NCBI RefSeq assembly: GCF_009938225.1
Contig: NZ_AP019657.1
Location: 1,674,001 to 1,738,000, forward strand
Source of the DNA: Vibrio ponticus
GTDB lineage: Bacteria; Pseudomonadota; Gammaproteobacteria; Enterobacterales; Vibrionaceae
DNA length: 64,000 nucleotides
Direction of reading: 5' to 3'
Part shown: in pieces, positions 20,435 to 29,779 of the stretch
Layout: the number at the start of each line of letters is the position of its first letter
How positions within the stretch are numbered: position 1 is the stretch's first letter
Notes under the pieces: model-generated
What the model was told of the DNA's origin: nothing
Seen by the model: only the letters and a program-made list of their open reading frames with translations
Database searches by the model: none
Program-made: the position numbers and the translations under genes

Positions 20435-23400
20435 ATGTCAAAACCATCATTACTCAATTTAGTTAATCCGCAAGGTGCTGGCGACAAAAAGCAGGTCGGC
20501 AACCTACCAGGCTCTGCATTAGCGTTAGCCATTGCTGAACTTGCTGAGCAGCACCAAGGACACACGTTGCTTGCAACACCGGATCCTCAAACTGCATTAA
20601 AATTGCAACAAGAACTTGAGCAATTCTCAAGTCAAACCGTCACCCTATTCCCTGATTGGGAAACATTGCCATACGACAATTTTTCACCGCATCAAGAAAT
20701 CATCTCGGATCGAATTGCGCGCTTATACCAGTTGCCAACACAAAATGAAGGCATCACGATAGTCCCTATTAGCACTCTATTGCAGCGTCAATCACCACGT
20801 GAATTCCTGATGCAGCATACGTTGATGGTCAAAACCGGCGACCTCTATTCACTCGATAAACTGCGCATGCAGCTTGAAAAATCTGGCTATCGTCACGCAG
20901 ATCAGGTTTTTGGTCCCGGTGAATACGCCAGCCGTGGCTCGATCATTGATCTCTTCCCGATGGGCTCTCGCGATCCATTCCGTATCGATTTCTTTGATGA
21001 TGAAATTGATACCATTCGCACCTTCGACCCTGAAAACCAACGCTCAATTGACGATGTGAGTGAAATTCGCCTGCTACCGGCTCACGAGTTCCCAACCAGT
21101 GAAGCGGCTATCGAAGATTTTCGCATTCGTTGGCGCCAGCGCTTTGAAGCGCGTCGTGAGCCTGAATCAGTCTATATGCAGGTAAGCAAAGGCACGTGGC
21201 CTGCCGGTATTGAATACTGGCAACCGCTGTTCTTTGAACAGACTGAAACCCTATTCGACTACATTGCCGATAACACGCAATTATTGACGGTCGGTAACAT
21301 TGAAGCCGCGATTGACACCTTCTTAACCGATGTCGACTACCGCTACGACCAACGTAAAGTAGATCCGTTGCGTCCATTGCTGCCACCGGACGAATTATGG
21401 CTTAAAAAAGACGAACTATTCAGCCAGTTTAAGCTGTTACCGCAACTTGCACTCTCTATTGAGCCTGTGAGTGAAAAGCAAGGTCGATTCAATCCAAACA
21501 TTTCGCCGCTGCCTGAACTGAAAGTTCAACATCAGAACAAAGAGCCAATGGCGGCATTGCGTCAATTCAGTGAAACCTACCATGGCAAGGTGATCTTCTC
21601 GGTAGAATCAGAAGGTCGCCGTGAAGCACTCCTTGAGCTCCTTCAACGGATCAAACTTCGTCCTATCGAGTGTGAAACATTCTGTGACGCGTTAGCCCAC
21701 AAAGAAAAATTCACGCTGGTGCTTGGCGCGGCGGAGCATGGTTTCCTGTATGGCGATGAGCAAATTGCTTTTATTTGTGAAAGTGATCTATTAGGTGATC
21801 GCGTTATTCAACGTCGCCGCAAAGATCGCAAAACCACCAACAGTGATGCGGTTATCCGTAACCTGGCGGAACTAAAACCGGGGCAGCCAGTGGTGCACAT
21901 CGACCATGGTATCGGTCGCTACCTCGGGCTACAAACCCTCGAAGCCGGCGGTATGACAACCGAATACGTCACGCTTGAATACCAAAATGAAGCCAAGCTT
22001 TACGTACCCGTTGCTTCTTTAAACCTCATCAGTCGCTACTCAGGTGGCGCAGAAGAGAGCGCGCCACTGCATAAACTCGGCGGTGAGGCATGGGCGAAAG
22101 CACGCCGTAAGGCAGCAGAAAAAGTACGCGATGTGGCAGCAGAATTGCTAGATGTGTACGCCAAACGTGAACTTAAACCGGGTTACAAGTTTGCACTCGA
22201 CCGCGGGCAATACGCGACCTTTAAATCAGGCTTTCCGTTTGAAGAAACCGATGACCAATCGACGGCTATCAATGCGGTATTGTCCGATATGTGCCAAGCC
22301 AAAGCGATGGATCGCCTCGTGTGTGGCGACGTAGGTTTTGGTAAGACTGAAGTGGCGATGCGTGCAGCCTTTGTTGCAACTGATAACGGCAAGCAAGTAG
22401 CAGTGTTAGTACCGACAACACTGCTTGCCCAGCAGCACTTCGAGAACTTCCGCGACCGCTTTGCCAACCTACCAATTCGTGTAGAAGTGTTATCACGCTT
22501 TAAAACCGCGAAAGAACAAAAACAAGTTCTGCAAGATATTGCCGATGGTAAAGTTGACCTAGTAGTTGGCACACATAAATTGCTTTCTAGTGATATCCAG
22601 TTCAAAGATCTTGGCTTGCTGATTGTTGATGAAGAACACCGATTTGGCGTACGTCAAAAAGAGAAAATGAAAGCGATGCGTGCGGATGTTGATATCCTAA
22701 CACTTACAGCAACGCCCATTCCAAGAACACTCAATATGGCAATGAGTGGCATGCGCGATCTCTCGATCATCGCGACACCACCAGCACGTCGTTTAGCGAT
22801 TAAAACCTTTGTGCGCCAACGTGAAGATGCAGTGGTACGCGAAGCAATTCTACGCGAAATCATGCGTGGTGGTCAGGTTTACTTCTTACACAACCAAGTT
22901 GAAACCATTGAAAAAGTCGCCGCGGATCTGGAAAAACTGGTTCCTGAGGCGCGCATAACGGTAGCGCATGGACAAATGCGCGAACGTGAACTCGAAAAGG
23001 TGATGAACGATTTTTACCACCAACGATTCAATTTGTTAGTGTGTACCACCATCATTGAAACTGGCATCGATGTTCCAACCGCGAATACCATTATTATGGA
23101 TCGTGCAGACCACCTTGGTCTTGCGCAACTTCATCAGTTACGTGGTCGCGTGGGACGCTCGCATCACCAAGCCTATGCCTACTTACTGACTCCTCATCCA
23201 AAAGCGATGACCAAAGATGCAATTAAACGCTTAGACGCCATTGCATCACTTGAAGATTTGGGCGCAGGCTTTACACTTGCTACCCACGACTTAGAAATCC
23301 GTGGTGCAGGTGAGTTACTAGGTGATGAGCAAAGCGGTCAAATTCAATCGGTGGGTTTCACACTCTATATGGAGATGCTTGAGCAAGCCGTCGAAGCACT

Positions 23401-23899
23401 GAAAGAAGGTAAAGAGCCTTCTCTCGATGATCTGCTGCGCGAGCAAACCGAAGTCGAGATGCGTATTCCAGCGCTGTTGCCTGATGACTACATCCCTGAC
23501 GTAAACACTCGCTTGTCAATGTACAAGCAAATCGCGAGCGTCGCGGACAAAGATGAATTAGACGGTTTGAAAGTCGAGCTAATCGACCGCTTTGGTTTAT
23601 TACCCGATGCAACCAAGAATTTACTTTCTGTTGCGGAACTGAAACTTTCAGCCGCTAAACTTAAAGTGAAGAAAATTGAGGCGCACGATAAGGGTGGATA
23701 TATTGAGTTCTATCCTGATGCTGACATAAATCCGATGTACTTGGTTAAACTGTTGCAGTCTCAGCCTCAAAAATTTGCAATGGAAGGACCGACTAAGTTC
23801 AAATTCACGCTACCATTAGTCGATAGGCGTCAAAGAATTCAGTTTGTTACTGACATGCTGGCAGAATTCCAGCAAAATTTATTACCAAAACAAAATTAG
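20435..23899 (+). CDS. mfd: Transcription-repair coupling factor Mfd
   Basis: 1154-residue DNA translocase that removes RNA polymerase stalled at lesions and recruits UvrA. Domains in order: UvrB-like N-terminal modules (FPDWETLPYDNFSPH), RNA polymerase-interacting CarD-like domain (GQPVVHIDHGIGRYLG, about residue 490), superfamily 2 helicase core with Walker A GDVGFGKTEVA (about 635), DEEH box (VDEEHRFG), motif VI QLRGRVGRS, and a C-terminal TRCF domain. Length matches E. coli Mfd (1148). Likely translated together with the upstream PilZ gene. Confidence 0.98.
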   Translation: MSKPSLLNLVNPQGAGDKKQVGNLPGSALALAIAELAEQHQGHTLLATPDPQTALKLQQELEQFSSQTVTLFPDWETLPYDNFSPHQEIISDRIARLYQLPTQNEGITIVPISTLLQRQSPREFLMQHTLMVKTGDLYSLDKLRMQLEKSGYRHADQVFGPGEYASRGSIIDLFPMGSRDPFRIDFFDDEIDTIRTFDPENQRSIDDVSEIRLLPAHEFPTSEAAIEDFRIRWRQRFEARREPESVYMQVSKGTWPAGIEYWQPLFFEQTETLFDYIADNTQLLTVGNIEAAIDTFLTDVDYRYDQRKVDPLRPLLPPDELWLKKDELFSQFKLLPQLALSIEPVSEKQGRFNPNISPLPELKVQHQNKEPMAALRQFSETYHGKVIFSVESEGRREALLELLQRIKLRPIECETFCDALAHKEKFTLVLGAAEHGFLYGDEQIAFICESDLLGDRVIQRRRKDRKTTNSDAVIRNLAELKPGQPVVHIDHGIGRYLGLQTLEAGGMTTEYVTLEYQNEAKLYVPVASLNLISRYSGGAEESAPLHKLGGEAWAKARRKAAEKVRDVAAELLDVYAKRELKPGYKFALDRGQYATFKSGFPFEETDDQSTAINAVLSDMCQAKAMDRLVCGDVGFGKTEVAMRAAFVATDNGKQVAVLVPTTLLAQQHFENFRDRFANLPIRVEVLSRFKTAKEQKQVLQDIADGKVDLVVGTHKLLSSDIQFKDLGLLIVDEEHRFGVRQKEKMKAMRADVDILTLTATPIPRTLNMAMSGMRDLSIIATPPARRLAIKTFVRQREDAVVREAILREIMRGGQVYFLHNQVETIEKVAADLEKLVPEARITVAHGQMRERELEKVMNDFYHQRFNLLVCTTIIETGIDVPTANTIIMDRADHLGLAQLHQLRGRVGRSHHQAYAYLLTPHPKAMTKDAIKRLDAIASLEDLGAGFTLATHDLEIRGAGELLGDEQSGQIQSVGFTLYMEMLEQAVEALKEGKEPSLDDLLREQTEVEMRIPALLPDDYIPDVNTRLSMYKQIASVADKDELDGLKVELIDRFGLLPDATKNLLSVAELKLSAAKLKVKKIEAHDKGGYIEFYPDADINPMYLVKLLQSQPQKFAMEGPTKFKFTLPLVDRRQRIQFVTDMLAEFQQNLLPKQN

Positions 23900-23932
23900 A
23901 AATTTCGGGGAAAAGTCCCCGTATATGGAGAT

Positions 23933-24718
23933 GTGATGAAAAAGCTGATCCCACTGCTTCTCTTCTTTGTTGCAATGCCAAGTTGGGCGGCGCGACAATT
24001 TGATATCGAAGTGATCATTTTTAAACGTGCAGTGGACGCGGAGCAAGTGACCGAATCTTGGCCTGATACTCTGCCACAAATTAGCATGGACAAAGTCGGC
24101 AGCTTTGGCGATAGCAACTATCGTGCGCGCAAAGGCGTACAAATGTTACCTCGTTCAAGCTACCAATTGGATAACGAAGCACAAAAGCTACGTAATCATG
24201 CTGGCTTTCAAGTATTAATGCACACGGCTTGGCGTCAAGGCGATAAAGGGCGTTTGTCCGCTCCTACCTTCCGCATCACGGGAGGCAAAGATTATTCTGC
24301 GCAGTTTAATCGTGATGGTTCACCAGTTGGTTCAAGCAATGAGTCGGTGATTGATGGTGTTAATGAGCAAACTATCTCTGGTCCACTTTATGAGTTAGAT
24401 GGAAAACTACAAATTTATGTAGAACACTATCTATACGCTGACGTTGAGCTTGATCTTAAAGAGCCAAGTGTTCGCGATGTTGTGCTAGAAGATCGTGACG
24501 TGCAGCTGGATGAGCAACCTTTAGTCAGCACAAATGGTGCGGCTACAACAGACACAGTGCAAGCTGGCTTAATGACGGAAGTCACCCCAACGGTACATAC
24601 GGAAGAGTTTCTTAAGAGCTACCGTATGGACCAAAAACGTCGTATGCGCAGTAGCGAAACTCACTTCTTAGATCACCCGTTAATGGGAATGATTATCCAA
24701 GTGCGCCGCGTCAATTAA
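23933..24718 (+). CDS. CsiV-like periplasmic peptidoglycan-binding protein
   Basis: 261-residue exported protein. A Sec signal peptide (MKKLIPLLLFFVAMPSWAA) is cleaved near residue 19. The mature start RQFDIEVIIFKR and the end HFLDHPLMGMIIQVRRV resemble the CsiV (former DUF2803) family. CsiV in V. cholerae binds peptidoglycan and is needed, with LpoA, for PBP1A activity. The position directly after mfd is shared with Shewanella and Vibrio relatives as I recall. SD GGAGATG precedes ATG 23933. Assignment rests on memory of the family pattern rather than an alignment. Confidence 0.75.
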   Translation: MMKKLIPLLLFFVAMPSWAARQFDIEVIIFKRAVDAEQVTESWPDTLPQISMDKVGSFGDSNYRARKGVQMLPRSSYQLDNEAQKLRNHAGFQVLMHTAWRQGDKGRLSAPTFRITGGKDYSAQFNRDGSPVGSSNESVIDGVNEQTISGPLYELDGKLQIYVEHYLYADVELDLKEPSVRDVVLEDRDVQLDEQPLVSTNGAATTDTVQAGLMTEVTPTVHTEEFLKSYRMDQKRRMRSSETHFLDHPLMGMIIQVRRVN

Positions 24719-24747
24719 TCGCATCTTGCAAAACAGATACTGACTCA

Positions 24748-24779
24748 AACGCCCAGCTCTTTAGTTGGGCGTTTTTTTA
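24748..24779 (+). terminator. Terminator after csiV-like gene
   Basis: AACGCCCA (24748-24755) pairs with TGGGCGTT (24766-24773), followed by a T-run. Confidence 0.9.
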
Positions 24780-24826
24780 TTAATCCTTTATACTTTCTTT
24801 TCTGTAAGTGATTGTTCGTAGATAGT

Positions 24827-25366
24827 ATGAGCCCTGATTATCAAATCATTACACCGGAATTTGTGCTGCGCTTAATTGATGCAGAAGAAAATGAAGAACT
24901 GCGTGCATTAGTCGCCCACTCCCCTAGCCTTCATCAATGGATTGAGTGGTGTCACCCTGCGTTTAGTATCGAAGAAGCAGACCGCTTTTTACTGTCAACC
25001 CGACTCAATTGGGTCAAAGCGGATGCTTATGGTTTCGGTATCTTTCGTCGTAGTGATGGGTGTCTGATTGGCATGGTCGCCATCAACGAACTCTACCACA
25101 CCTTTAATATGGCCAGCCTTGGCTACTGGTTAGCGGATGGGTTTCAACACCAAGGTTATGGCTGTAAAGCGCTCTCCGCTCTGTGCGAGTTTTGTTTTGA
25201 TATATTGAAGCTGACGCGTTTAGAGATTGTTTGCGATCCCGACAACCATGCCAGTCAGAAACTTGCGATAGCATGTGGAGCAAAATTTGAAACGCTCGCG
25301 GCCAACCGTTTTCTGTTTAATGGTAAGCCCAAGCAAGGCGCAGTTTATTCGATCATTCCTGACTGA
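24827..25366 (+). CDS. GNAT acetyltransferase, RimJ/RimL-like
   Basis: 179 residues from ATG 24827 (MSPDYQIITPEFVLRLIDAEE); a TTG 15 bp earlier is in frame but less likely. It follows the RimJ/RimL pattern: N-terminal VLRLIDAEE strand, SIEEADRFL, GMVAINEL, ASLGYWLADGFQHQGYGCKAL as the acetyl-CoA loop, and LEIVCDPDNHASQKLAIACG. Relatives acetylate ribosomal protein N termini or small amines; the substrate here cannot be told. Stand-alone gene with its own terminator. Confidence 0.85.
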   Translation: MSPDYQIITPEFVLRLIDAEENEELRALVAHSPSLHQWIEWCHPAFSIEEADRFLLSTRLNWVKADAYGFGIFRRSDGCLIGMVAINELYHTFNMASLGYWLADGFQHQGYGCKALSALCEFCFDILKLTRLEIVCDPDNHASQKLAIACGAKFETLAANRFLFNGKPKQGAVYSIIPD

Positions 25367-25388
25367 CAACCGCGAGTCCTAGATAGCA

Positions 25389-25415
25389 AAAGAGCTCCCT
25401 GAAGAGCTCTTTATC
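25389..25415. terminator. Terminator between acetyltransferase and ndh
   Basis: AAAGAGCTC (25389-25397) pairs with GAGCTCTTT (25404-25412) around a 6-nt loop. The stem is symmetrical and lies between convergent genes. Confidence 0.75.
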
Positions 25416-25437
25416 TTTATCGCTTTAGCACTAGGAA

Positions 25438-26727
25438 TTAGTGCAGTTTTAGATTTGGTCGCAGTACGCGGTTAATGCGTCCCATTAATACAATCAATGC
25501 TGTCTTAAACACACCGTGCAGCGCCATTTGGTGCATGCGGTATAGCGAAATATACACCACACGCGCAATACGCCCTTCAATCATCATCGAACCTTTGGTT
25601 AGGTTACCCATTAGGCTACCAACGGTTGAGAAGCGGCTAAGTGATACAAGCGAGCCTTTGTCTTGATATACATACGGCTTCAACTCACGATTGGTCAGCA
25701 TTGCCACAATGTTACCAAACGCGCGGCTTGCCATTTGGTGTGCCGCTTGAGCGCGTGGTGGTACGAATGAACCGTCAGCTTGGGTACATTGTGCCAAGTC
25801 GCCAATCACAAAGATGCTGTCATCACGCGTTGTTTGCAGCGTGTCTTTCACCACTAGCTGGTTGATACGGTTGCTTTCAAGACCGCCGATTTCTTTCATA
25901 AAATCAGGCGCTTTAATACCCGCTGCCCACACCATAATTTGCGCAGGGATCTTTTCGCCGTCTTTCGTGGTCAAGCCATCTTTATCCGCCTGAGTAACCA
26001 TAGTCGCAGTACGAACATTCACACCTAACTTGGTCAACTCTTGATGAGCCGCGCCAGAAATACGCGGTGGTAGAGCAGGTAGAATACGCTCGCCGGCTTC
26101 AATTAGGTTAACGTTAAGCTTGCTTGAATCAAGATCGCCAAAGCCATAAGTACGAAGCTCTTTTACTGCGTTATGCAGTTCAGCAGACAGTTCTACACCG
26201 GTTGCGCCTGCGCCAACGATCGCGATATCTACCGTACCTTGGCCATTTTTCGCATGCAGTTTCAAAAACTCGTTGTTCATGTTGGTGCGGAAACGGTGTG
26301 CCTGCTCAGGGCTATCGAGGAAGATACAGTTTTCACGGACGCCCGGAGTGTTAAAGTCATTCGATGTTGAACCAATTGCTAGTACCAACACATCGTACTC
26401 TAGCTCACGCGCTGGCATGAGTAACGCACCTTGCTCGTCTTTCAACTCAGCTAGTTTGATCGCTTTACGCTCACGATCGATATCTTCTAAGCTACCAAGT
26501 TGGAAATCGAAATGATGGTTTTTAGCGTGTGCGCGATAGCTTAATGCGTCCACACCTTCATCCAATGAACCAGTCGCGACTTCGTGCAACAGAGGCTTCC
26601 ACAAATGACTCGCTTTGCGATCAACCAAAGTTACCTTTGCGCGACCTTTACGACCAAGAGTTCGACCTAATTTAGTTGCAAGCTCAAGACCGCCTGCGCC
26701 GCCACCTACTACGATAATTCGTGTCAT
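25438..26727 (-). CDS. ndh: NADH dehydrogenase type II
   Basis: 429-residue peripheral membrane flavoprotein that passes electrons from NADH to quinone without pumping ions. FAD motif [14 protein letters not shown] near the N terminus; NAD-binding [13 protein letters not shown] around residue 170; FVIGDLAQ near residue 300 closing the FAD site; and a C-terminal amphipathic segment ([14 protein letters not shown]) that binds the membrane. E. coli ndh is repressed by FNR, and a perfect FNR consensus lies upstream here. The ATG is preceded by GAGGACAG. Confidence 0.96.
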   Translation of the reverse strand: MTRIIVVGGGAGGLELATKLGRTLGRKGRAKVTLVDRKASHLWKPLLHEVATGSLDEGVDALSYRAHAKNHHFDFQLGSLEDIDRERKAIKLAELKDEQGALLMPARELEYDVLVLAIGSTSNDFNTPGVRENCIFLDSPEQAHRFRTNMNNEFLKLHAKNGQGTVDIAIVGAGATGVELSAELHNAVKELRTYGFGDLDSSKLNVNLIEAGERILPALPPRISGAAHQELTKLGVNVRTATMVTQADKDGLTTKDGEKIPAQIMVWAAGIKAPDFMKEIGGLESNRINQLVVKDTLQTTRDDSIFVIGDLAQCTQADGSFVPPRAQAAHQMASRAFGNIVAMLTNRELKPYVYQDKGSLVSLSRFSTVGSLMGNLTKGSMMIEGRIARVVYISLYRMHQMALHGVFKTALIVLMGRINRVLRPNLKLH

Positions 26728-27110
26728 AGCAACTGTCCTCTAAAATAAAAAAACGAAAAATTATTGGTTCCAAGCTCGCTTGGATAAAGCCTGCAACAAA
26801 GCAGACCGATTAAATTTTTTTGGGTTACACGCATCGAATGCGTTAGAGGTTCTCTCAGTAAACTACGTGATTGGATAAAAGCTCGCGCTTAGCGAGTATG
26901 CATCAACACACTCAAAACATGTGCTAACCTGCATAATTTGGGCAAGTTTTTTACTCACTCTCAATTTTTTTTGATATTTATCAAATTATTTTTATGCGAC
27001 TCATTATATAGAGCAAATTTAGCGACGCAACAAGAGAATGCAGTAAATTCATTAGAAAATGTATGGGATTATGTAATCAAAGATTTAATTTCTCAGTTTT
27101 AAAGCATAAA
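26728..27110 (-). other. Long ndh upstream/leader region with hairpins
   Basis: No gene is seen here. Read on the minus strand towards ndh it has an AT-rich promoter zone with the FNR box (26971-26984), then short hairpins: CTCGC/GCGAG near 26890-26905, ACGCAT/ATGCGT near 26828-26842 followed by an A-run, and CCAAGC/GCTTGG near 26770-26783. If transcription starts near the FNR box, the leader would be about 200 nt long and structured. Confidence 0.5.
26971..26984. promoter_or_regulatory. FNR box upstream of ndh
   Basis: TTGATATTTATCAA is a perfect match to TTGAT-N4-ATCAA and a perfect palindrome. It lies 244 bp before the ndh ATG. FNR represses ndh in E. coli, so repression during anaerobiosis is the expected role. 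Confidence 0.75.
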
Positions 27111-27136
27111 AAAACGGCACCCTAAGGTACCGTTAC
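27108..27136 (-). terminator. Terminator after ycfP
   Basis: On the minus strand, AACGGTACC and GGTGCCGTT form a 9-bp stem with one mismatch, followed by seven T. It lies 32 bp after the ycfP stop. Confidence 0.82.
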
Positions 27137-27167
27137 TCTGTTGCATGCTGATAAATCTCGCGATCGT

Positions 27168-27710
27168 TTAGTCAGCTTGCTTAAATGCCTTCATCGCCTG
27201 AAGATGCTGAGAGATCTTCTTAAACTTATGCGTCTGTGTATCGTCCCAAACAATGTCATAATATGCCTTGAGCTCATTAGCCGTATCTTCATTGTTATGG
27301 ATTTCATCTTGCTTAGAAAGAATCACCATACAACGCTGGCTGTTTTTGTTACGGAACTCTGCGACACATTTGGTTGCGATATCTTCGTACTCTTCAGGGC
27401 GATCAATTCGACCTTGCATATTGCGTTCAGGGTGTAAATTAGGGTTAAAAATAACCTGTTTGATGCCACACAAGAAGCCAATACGCTCAGACCAATATCC
27501 ACCAAGACCAACGCCACAAATGATTGGATTTGGATCGTCAGACTGTTCGATAACTTTGTGAACTTCTTTTAATAGATGCTGCATATCATGCTTGGGATGC
27601 AGCGTACTGTAGTTGATGAATCGAACGTCGTCGTCAATAAACTGAAGTTGAAGAACCTTCTCGTGGTTACCCGGGCTGGTACTATCAAATCCGTGTAAGT
27701 AAATAATCAT
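27168..27710 (-). CDS. ycfP: YcfP family alpha/beta-hydrolase-fold protein (UPF0227)
   Basis: 180 residues, very close to E. coli YcfP throughout ([61 protein letters not shown]). It has an alpha/beta-hydrolase fold with the LHGFDS oxyanion strand, but the nucleophile elbow reads GVGLGG, so the usual Ser is Gly. E. coli YcfP shares this, so it is a family trait and the protein may not be a hydrolase. Function unknown. Gene order ycfP-ndh is as in E. coli. Confidence 0.93.
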   Translation of the reverse strand: MIIYLHGFDSTSPGNHEKVLQLQFIDDDVRFINYSTLHPKHDMQHLLKEVHKVIEQSDDPNPIICGVGLGGYWSERIGFLCGIKQVIFNPNLHPERNMQGRIDRPEEYEDIATKCVAEFRNKNSQRCMVILSKQDEIHNNEDTANELKAYYDIVWDDTQTHKFKKISQHLQAMKAFKQAD

Positions 27711-27862
27711 ATTTAATCCCCGATTTAACTGCAGGCCTGTTGTTAAGACTAGTTCGGTTTAACTAACTGAATAGCAACAAGCACAGTTAAATCTAACACG
27801 AAAGCTAGGGTTTTAAAGGGCTAGAAGAAACATTCTCAGTATCGATCTGTGAAACAGTGATC

Positions 27863-28717
27863 TCACGTGCAAAACTGCTGTTTTAATTGTTCAGCTTGAT
27901 GGAGGTAGTAGTCGTCTCCCCAAAGCTGAAATGCTAACAGATACCAAAGCATTGCCATCATATTCGCCCTAGGACGCCAGGCGCGAACCCCTTCAAACCA
28001 ATCATCAATTCCCTCTAGATTGCGGCTCTGGCAATAACGCTGAATCGCAGCCATTTCATCCACCCCTGCTACATCAATACTCAAACAGAGATCCAAGCGA
28101 GGATCACCGATTGTGGCATATTCCCAATCGATGATTTGCAGTTTATCGGTCCCTTGCACCATGTTGTAACCCGCCAAATCAAAATGACACAACGTATGCC
28201 CCACATCTGCCAGACTTGGGGCATTGCGCCACTCACGATAAACCATCTCATAGTCTTGAGTTTTGAGCTCTGGCTTAAGCTGCATCCAGTAATGATCAAC
28301 TCGAGCAGTAAAATTAAATGGCGCGACAGGCAAACGAGCAGTAGACAACTGATGAACGGCGACTAACGCTACGAGCAATTGCTCAAAAGAGAGGGTCTCG
28401 GTCAGAGAATCACCGGCAAGCCACTCCACCAGTAAGCCTTTGTCACAGATAAACACGGCTTGAGGGCTTAGCCCAGAATCATGGATTGCGGACAGAATTT
28501 GATATTCTTGAAAACGGGAAATTGAAAAGGCTTGAGTGATTGGTGTAGTCGGACGCCAAACATAAGCATTGCCATTGGCAGCAACAACTTTCCAACAGCG
28601 ATTGGTTAACCCCCCGGTTAAGGTCTGAGCATAATCAGGGGGAACAGTGAAGAAACGCTCTAAAGCGGTTAAAGAATTGTCTAACTGACATGCTTCACGC
28701 CATGACATTCGCGCCAT
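27863..28717 (-). CDS. thiK: Thiamine kinase ThiK-like phosphotransferase
   Basis: 284-residue protein with an aminoglycoside phosphotransferase/choline kinase fold. The Brenner motif HFDLAGYNMVQ supplies the catalytic Asp and metal-binding Asn; IDWEYATIGDPRLDL supplies the second metal-binding Asp. ThiK (YcfN) phosphorylates thiamine for salvage. Assignment rests on fold and on the hinT-ycfL-lpoB-thiK order shared with E. coli. The start at 28717 has AAGGA upstream. The 150 bp after it hold no gene, although nagZ sits there in E. coli. Confidence 0.82.
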   Translation of the reverse strand: MARMSWREACQLDNSLTALERFFTVPPDYAQTLTGGLTNRCWKVVAANGNAYVWRPTTPITQAFSISRFQEYQILSAIHDSGLSPQAVFICDKGLLVEWLAGDSLTETLSFEQLLVALVAVHQLSTARLPVAPFNFTARVDHYWMQLKPELKTQDYEMVYREWRNAPSLADVGHTLCHFDLAGYNMVQGTDKLQIIDWEYATIGDPRLDLCLSIDVAGVDEMAAIQRYCQSRNLEGIDDWFEGVRAWRPRANMMAMLWYLLAFQLWGDDYYLHQAEQLKQQFCT

Positions 28718-28743
28718 ATAACGTTCCTTCTACTGGTTTTTAC

Positions 28744-29334
28744 TTATAGGCCAAGGAAGCTCTTAGATTCTTGTTTACGAATCTCAGTTTCATCAGCCCA
28801 TTCAATTAGACCCGTTTCCAGATCCATCAAACGCATCGTCATTTTGTAGTAAACGTCTTTGTCGCTACCTGCACTTTTCGCGATGCTTGATAGGTTACCG
28901 TACAGCATGTACTGAGCACCGACCATTTTACCGAATTGAATTGCGTTGCTTTGATTGACTAACTCGTCATTGTTCTGGAAGTTAAGTTGATCACGCACCG
29001 CTTCTACACGCCCCATATCGACGAAACGGAACTTACCAGAATTCAGCATCTTGGTACTAATCGTGTCAGTAATCGACTCTGTATCAATATGTTCACTGGT
29101 TTTGTTCTTCACTCGCTCAACAAAAACGATCGGACGAGAGTCACGTGTAATCGCCGCTACCGAGCCAGATTGCAACATGCTATCAACCATTTCACCAGCG
29201 ATTGTTTGGAGATCGGTAGAGCCGAAATCAATTGTCGTGGTTTCCACAGCTTGTGCATCACCATAGCTAACTTGGTTAGAACAACCACCCAAAACAACAG
29301 CAAGACCAAGCAGTGCAATAACACTTTTATTCAT
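28744..29334 (-). CDS. lpoB: Penicillin-binding protein activator LpoB
   Basis: 196-residue outer-membrane lipoprotein with lipobox LGGC (Cys18). LpoB reaches through the periplasm to stimulate PBP1B. The C-terminal domain (SRPIVFVERVKNKTSEHIDT, GAQYMLYGNLSSI, GLIEWADETEIRKQ) matches the LpoB/YcfM family. Its linker is short and less Pro-rich than in E. coli LpoB. It lies between ycfL and thiK as in enterobacteria. Confidence 0.9.
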   Translation of the reverse strand: MNKSVIALLGLAVVLGGCSNQVSYGDAQAVETTTIDFGSTDLQTIAGEMVDSMLQSGSVAAITRDSRPIVFVERVKNKTSEHIDTESITDTISTKMLNSGKFRFVDMGRVEAVRDQLNFQNNDELVNQSNAIQFGKMVGAQYMLYGNLSSIAKSAGSDKDVYYKMTMRLMDLETGLIEWADETEIRKQESKSFLGL

Positions 29335-29392
29335 TCTATGTTCCTTAATTTTTAATAGATTTGACTAAGCCCTTTAGAACTTAGTTCCTGTA

Positions 29393-29779
29393 TTAATCGT
29401 TGTTATTTCGAATTTGCACTCTAAATTGAGTCGCATTTGGATTGACCGATACCTCGGAAATAGACAGGGTCTCTTCACCACGAACGATAAGACGTCGCCA
29501 GTTACCAGGCTTAGTCACTTCAAGACCTTGACCATCGTACCAATAGAAGCGGTACAACAAGTCTAAATCTGAGCTGATATTACTGCTTAAGCTAACAATA
29601 CCTTGCGTATGCCCATCAACCGATGTGGTTGTAATATCATTAATGGTCAAACTGCGTGACATTGAGTCATTAGCAAACAGTACCTTTTGAGTATCACCAT
29701 CAATTCTTAGCCCAGACGTGTTGGTTGAACACCCTGCAATCGCTAAAATTGATAAGATCACTAAAACGAATTTCTTCAT
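29393..29779 (-). CDS. ycfL: YcfL family lipoprotein
   Basis: 128-residue predicted lipoprotein (lipobox IAGC, Cys17). Segments such as LLYRFYWYDGQGLEVTKPGNWRRLIV fit the YcfL family (DUF1425). Function unknown, but it always travels with lpoB. Its ATG overlaps the stop of the COG3014 gene by one base, so the two are coupled. Confidence 0.85.
   Translation of the reverse strand: MKKFVLVILSILAIAGCSTNTSGLRIDGDTQKVLFANDSMSRSLTINDITTTSVDGHTQGIVSLSSNISSDLDLLYRFYWYDGQGLEVTKPGNWRRLIVRGEETLSISEVSVNPNATQFRVQIRNNND

Noticed and set aside
22183..22605. 140-codon frame opposite mfd
   Set aside because: Antisense shadow of the conserved Mfd helicase domain.
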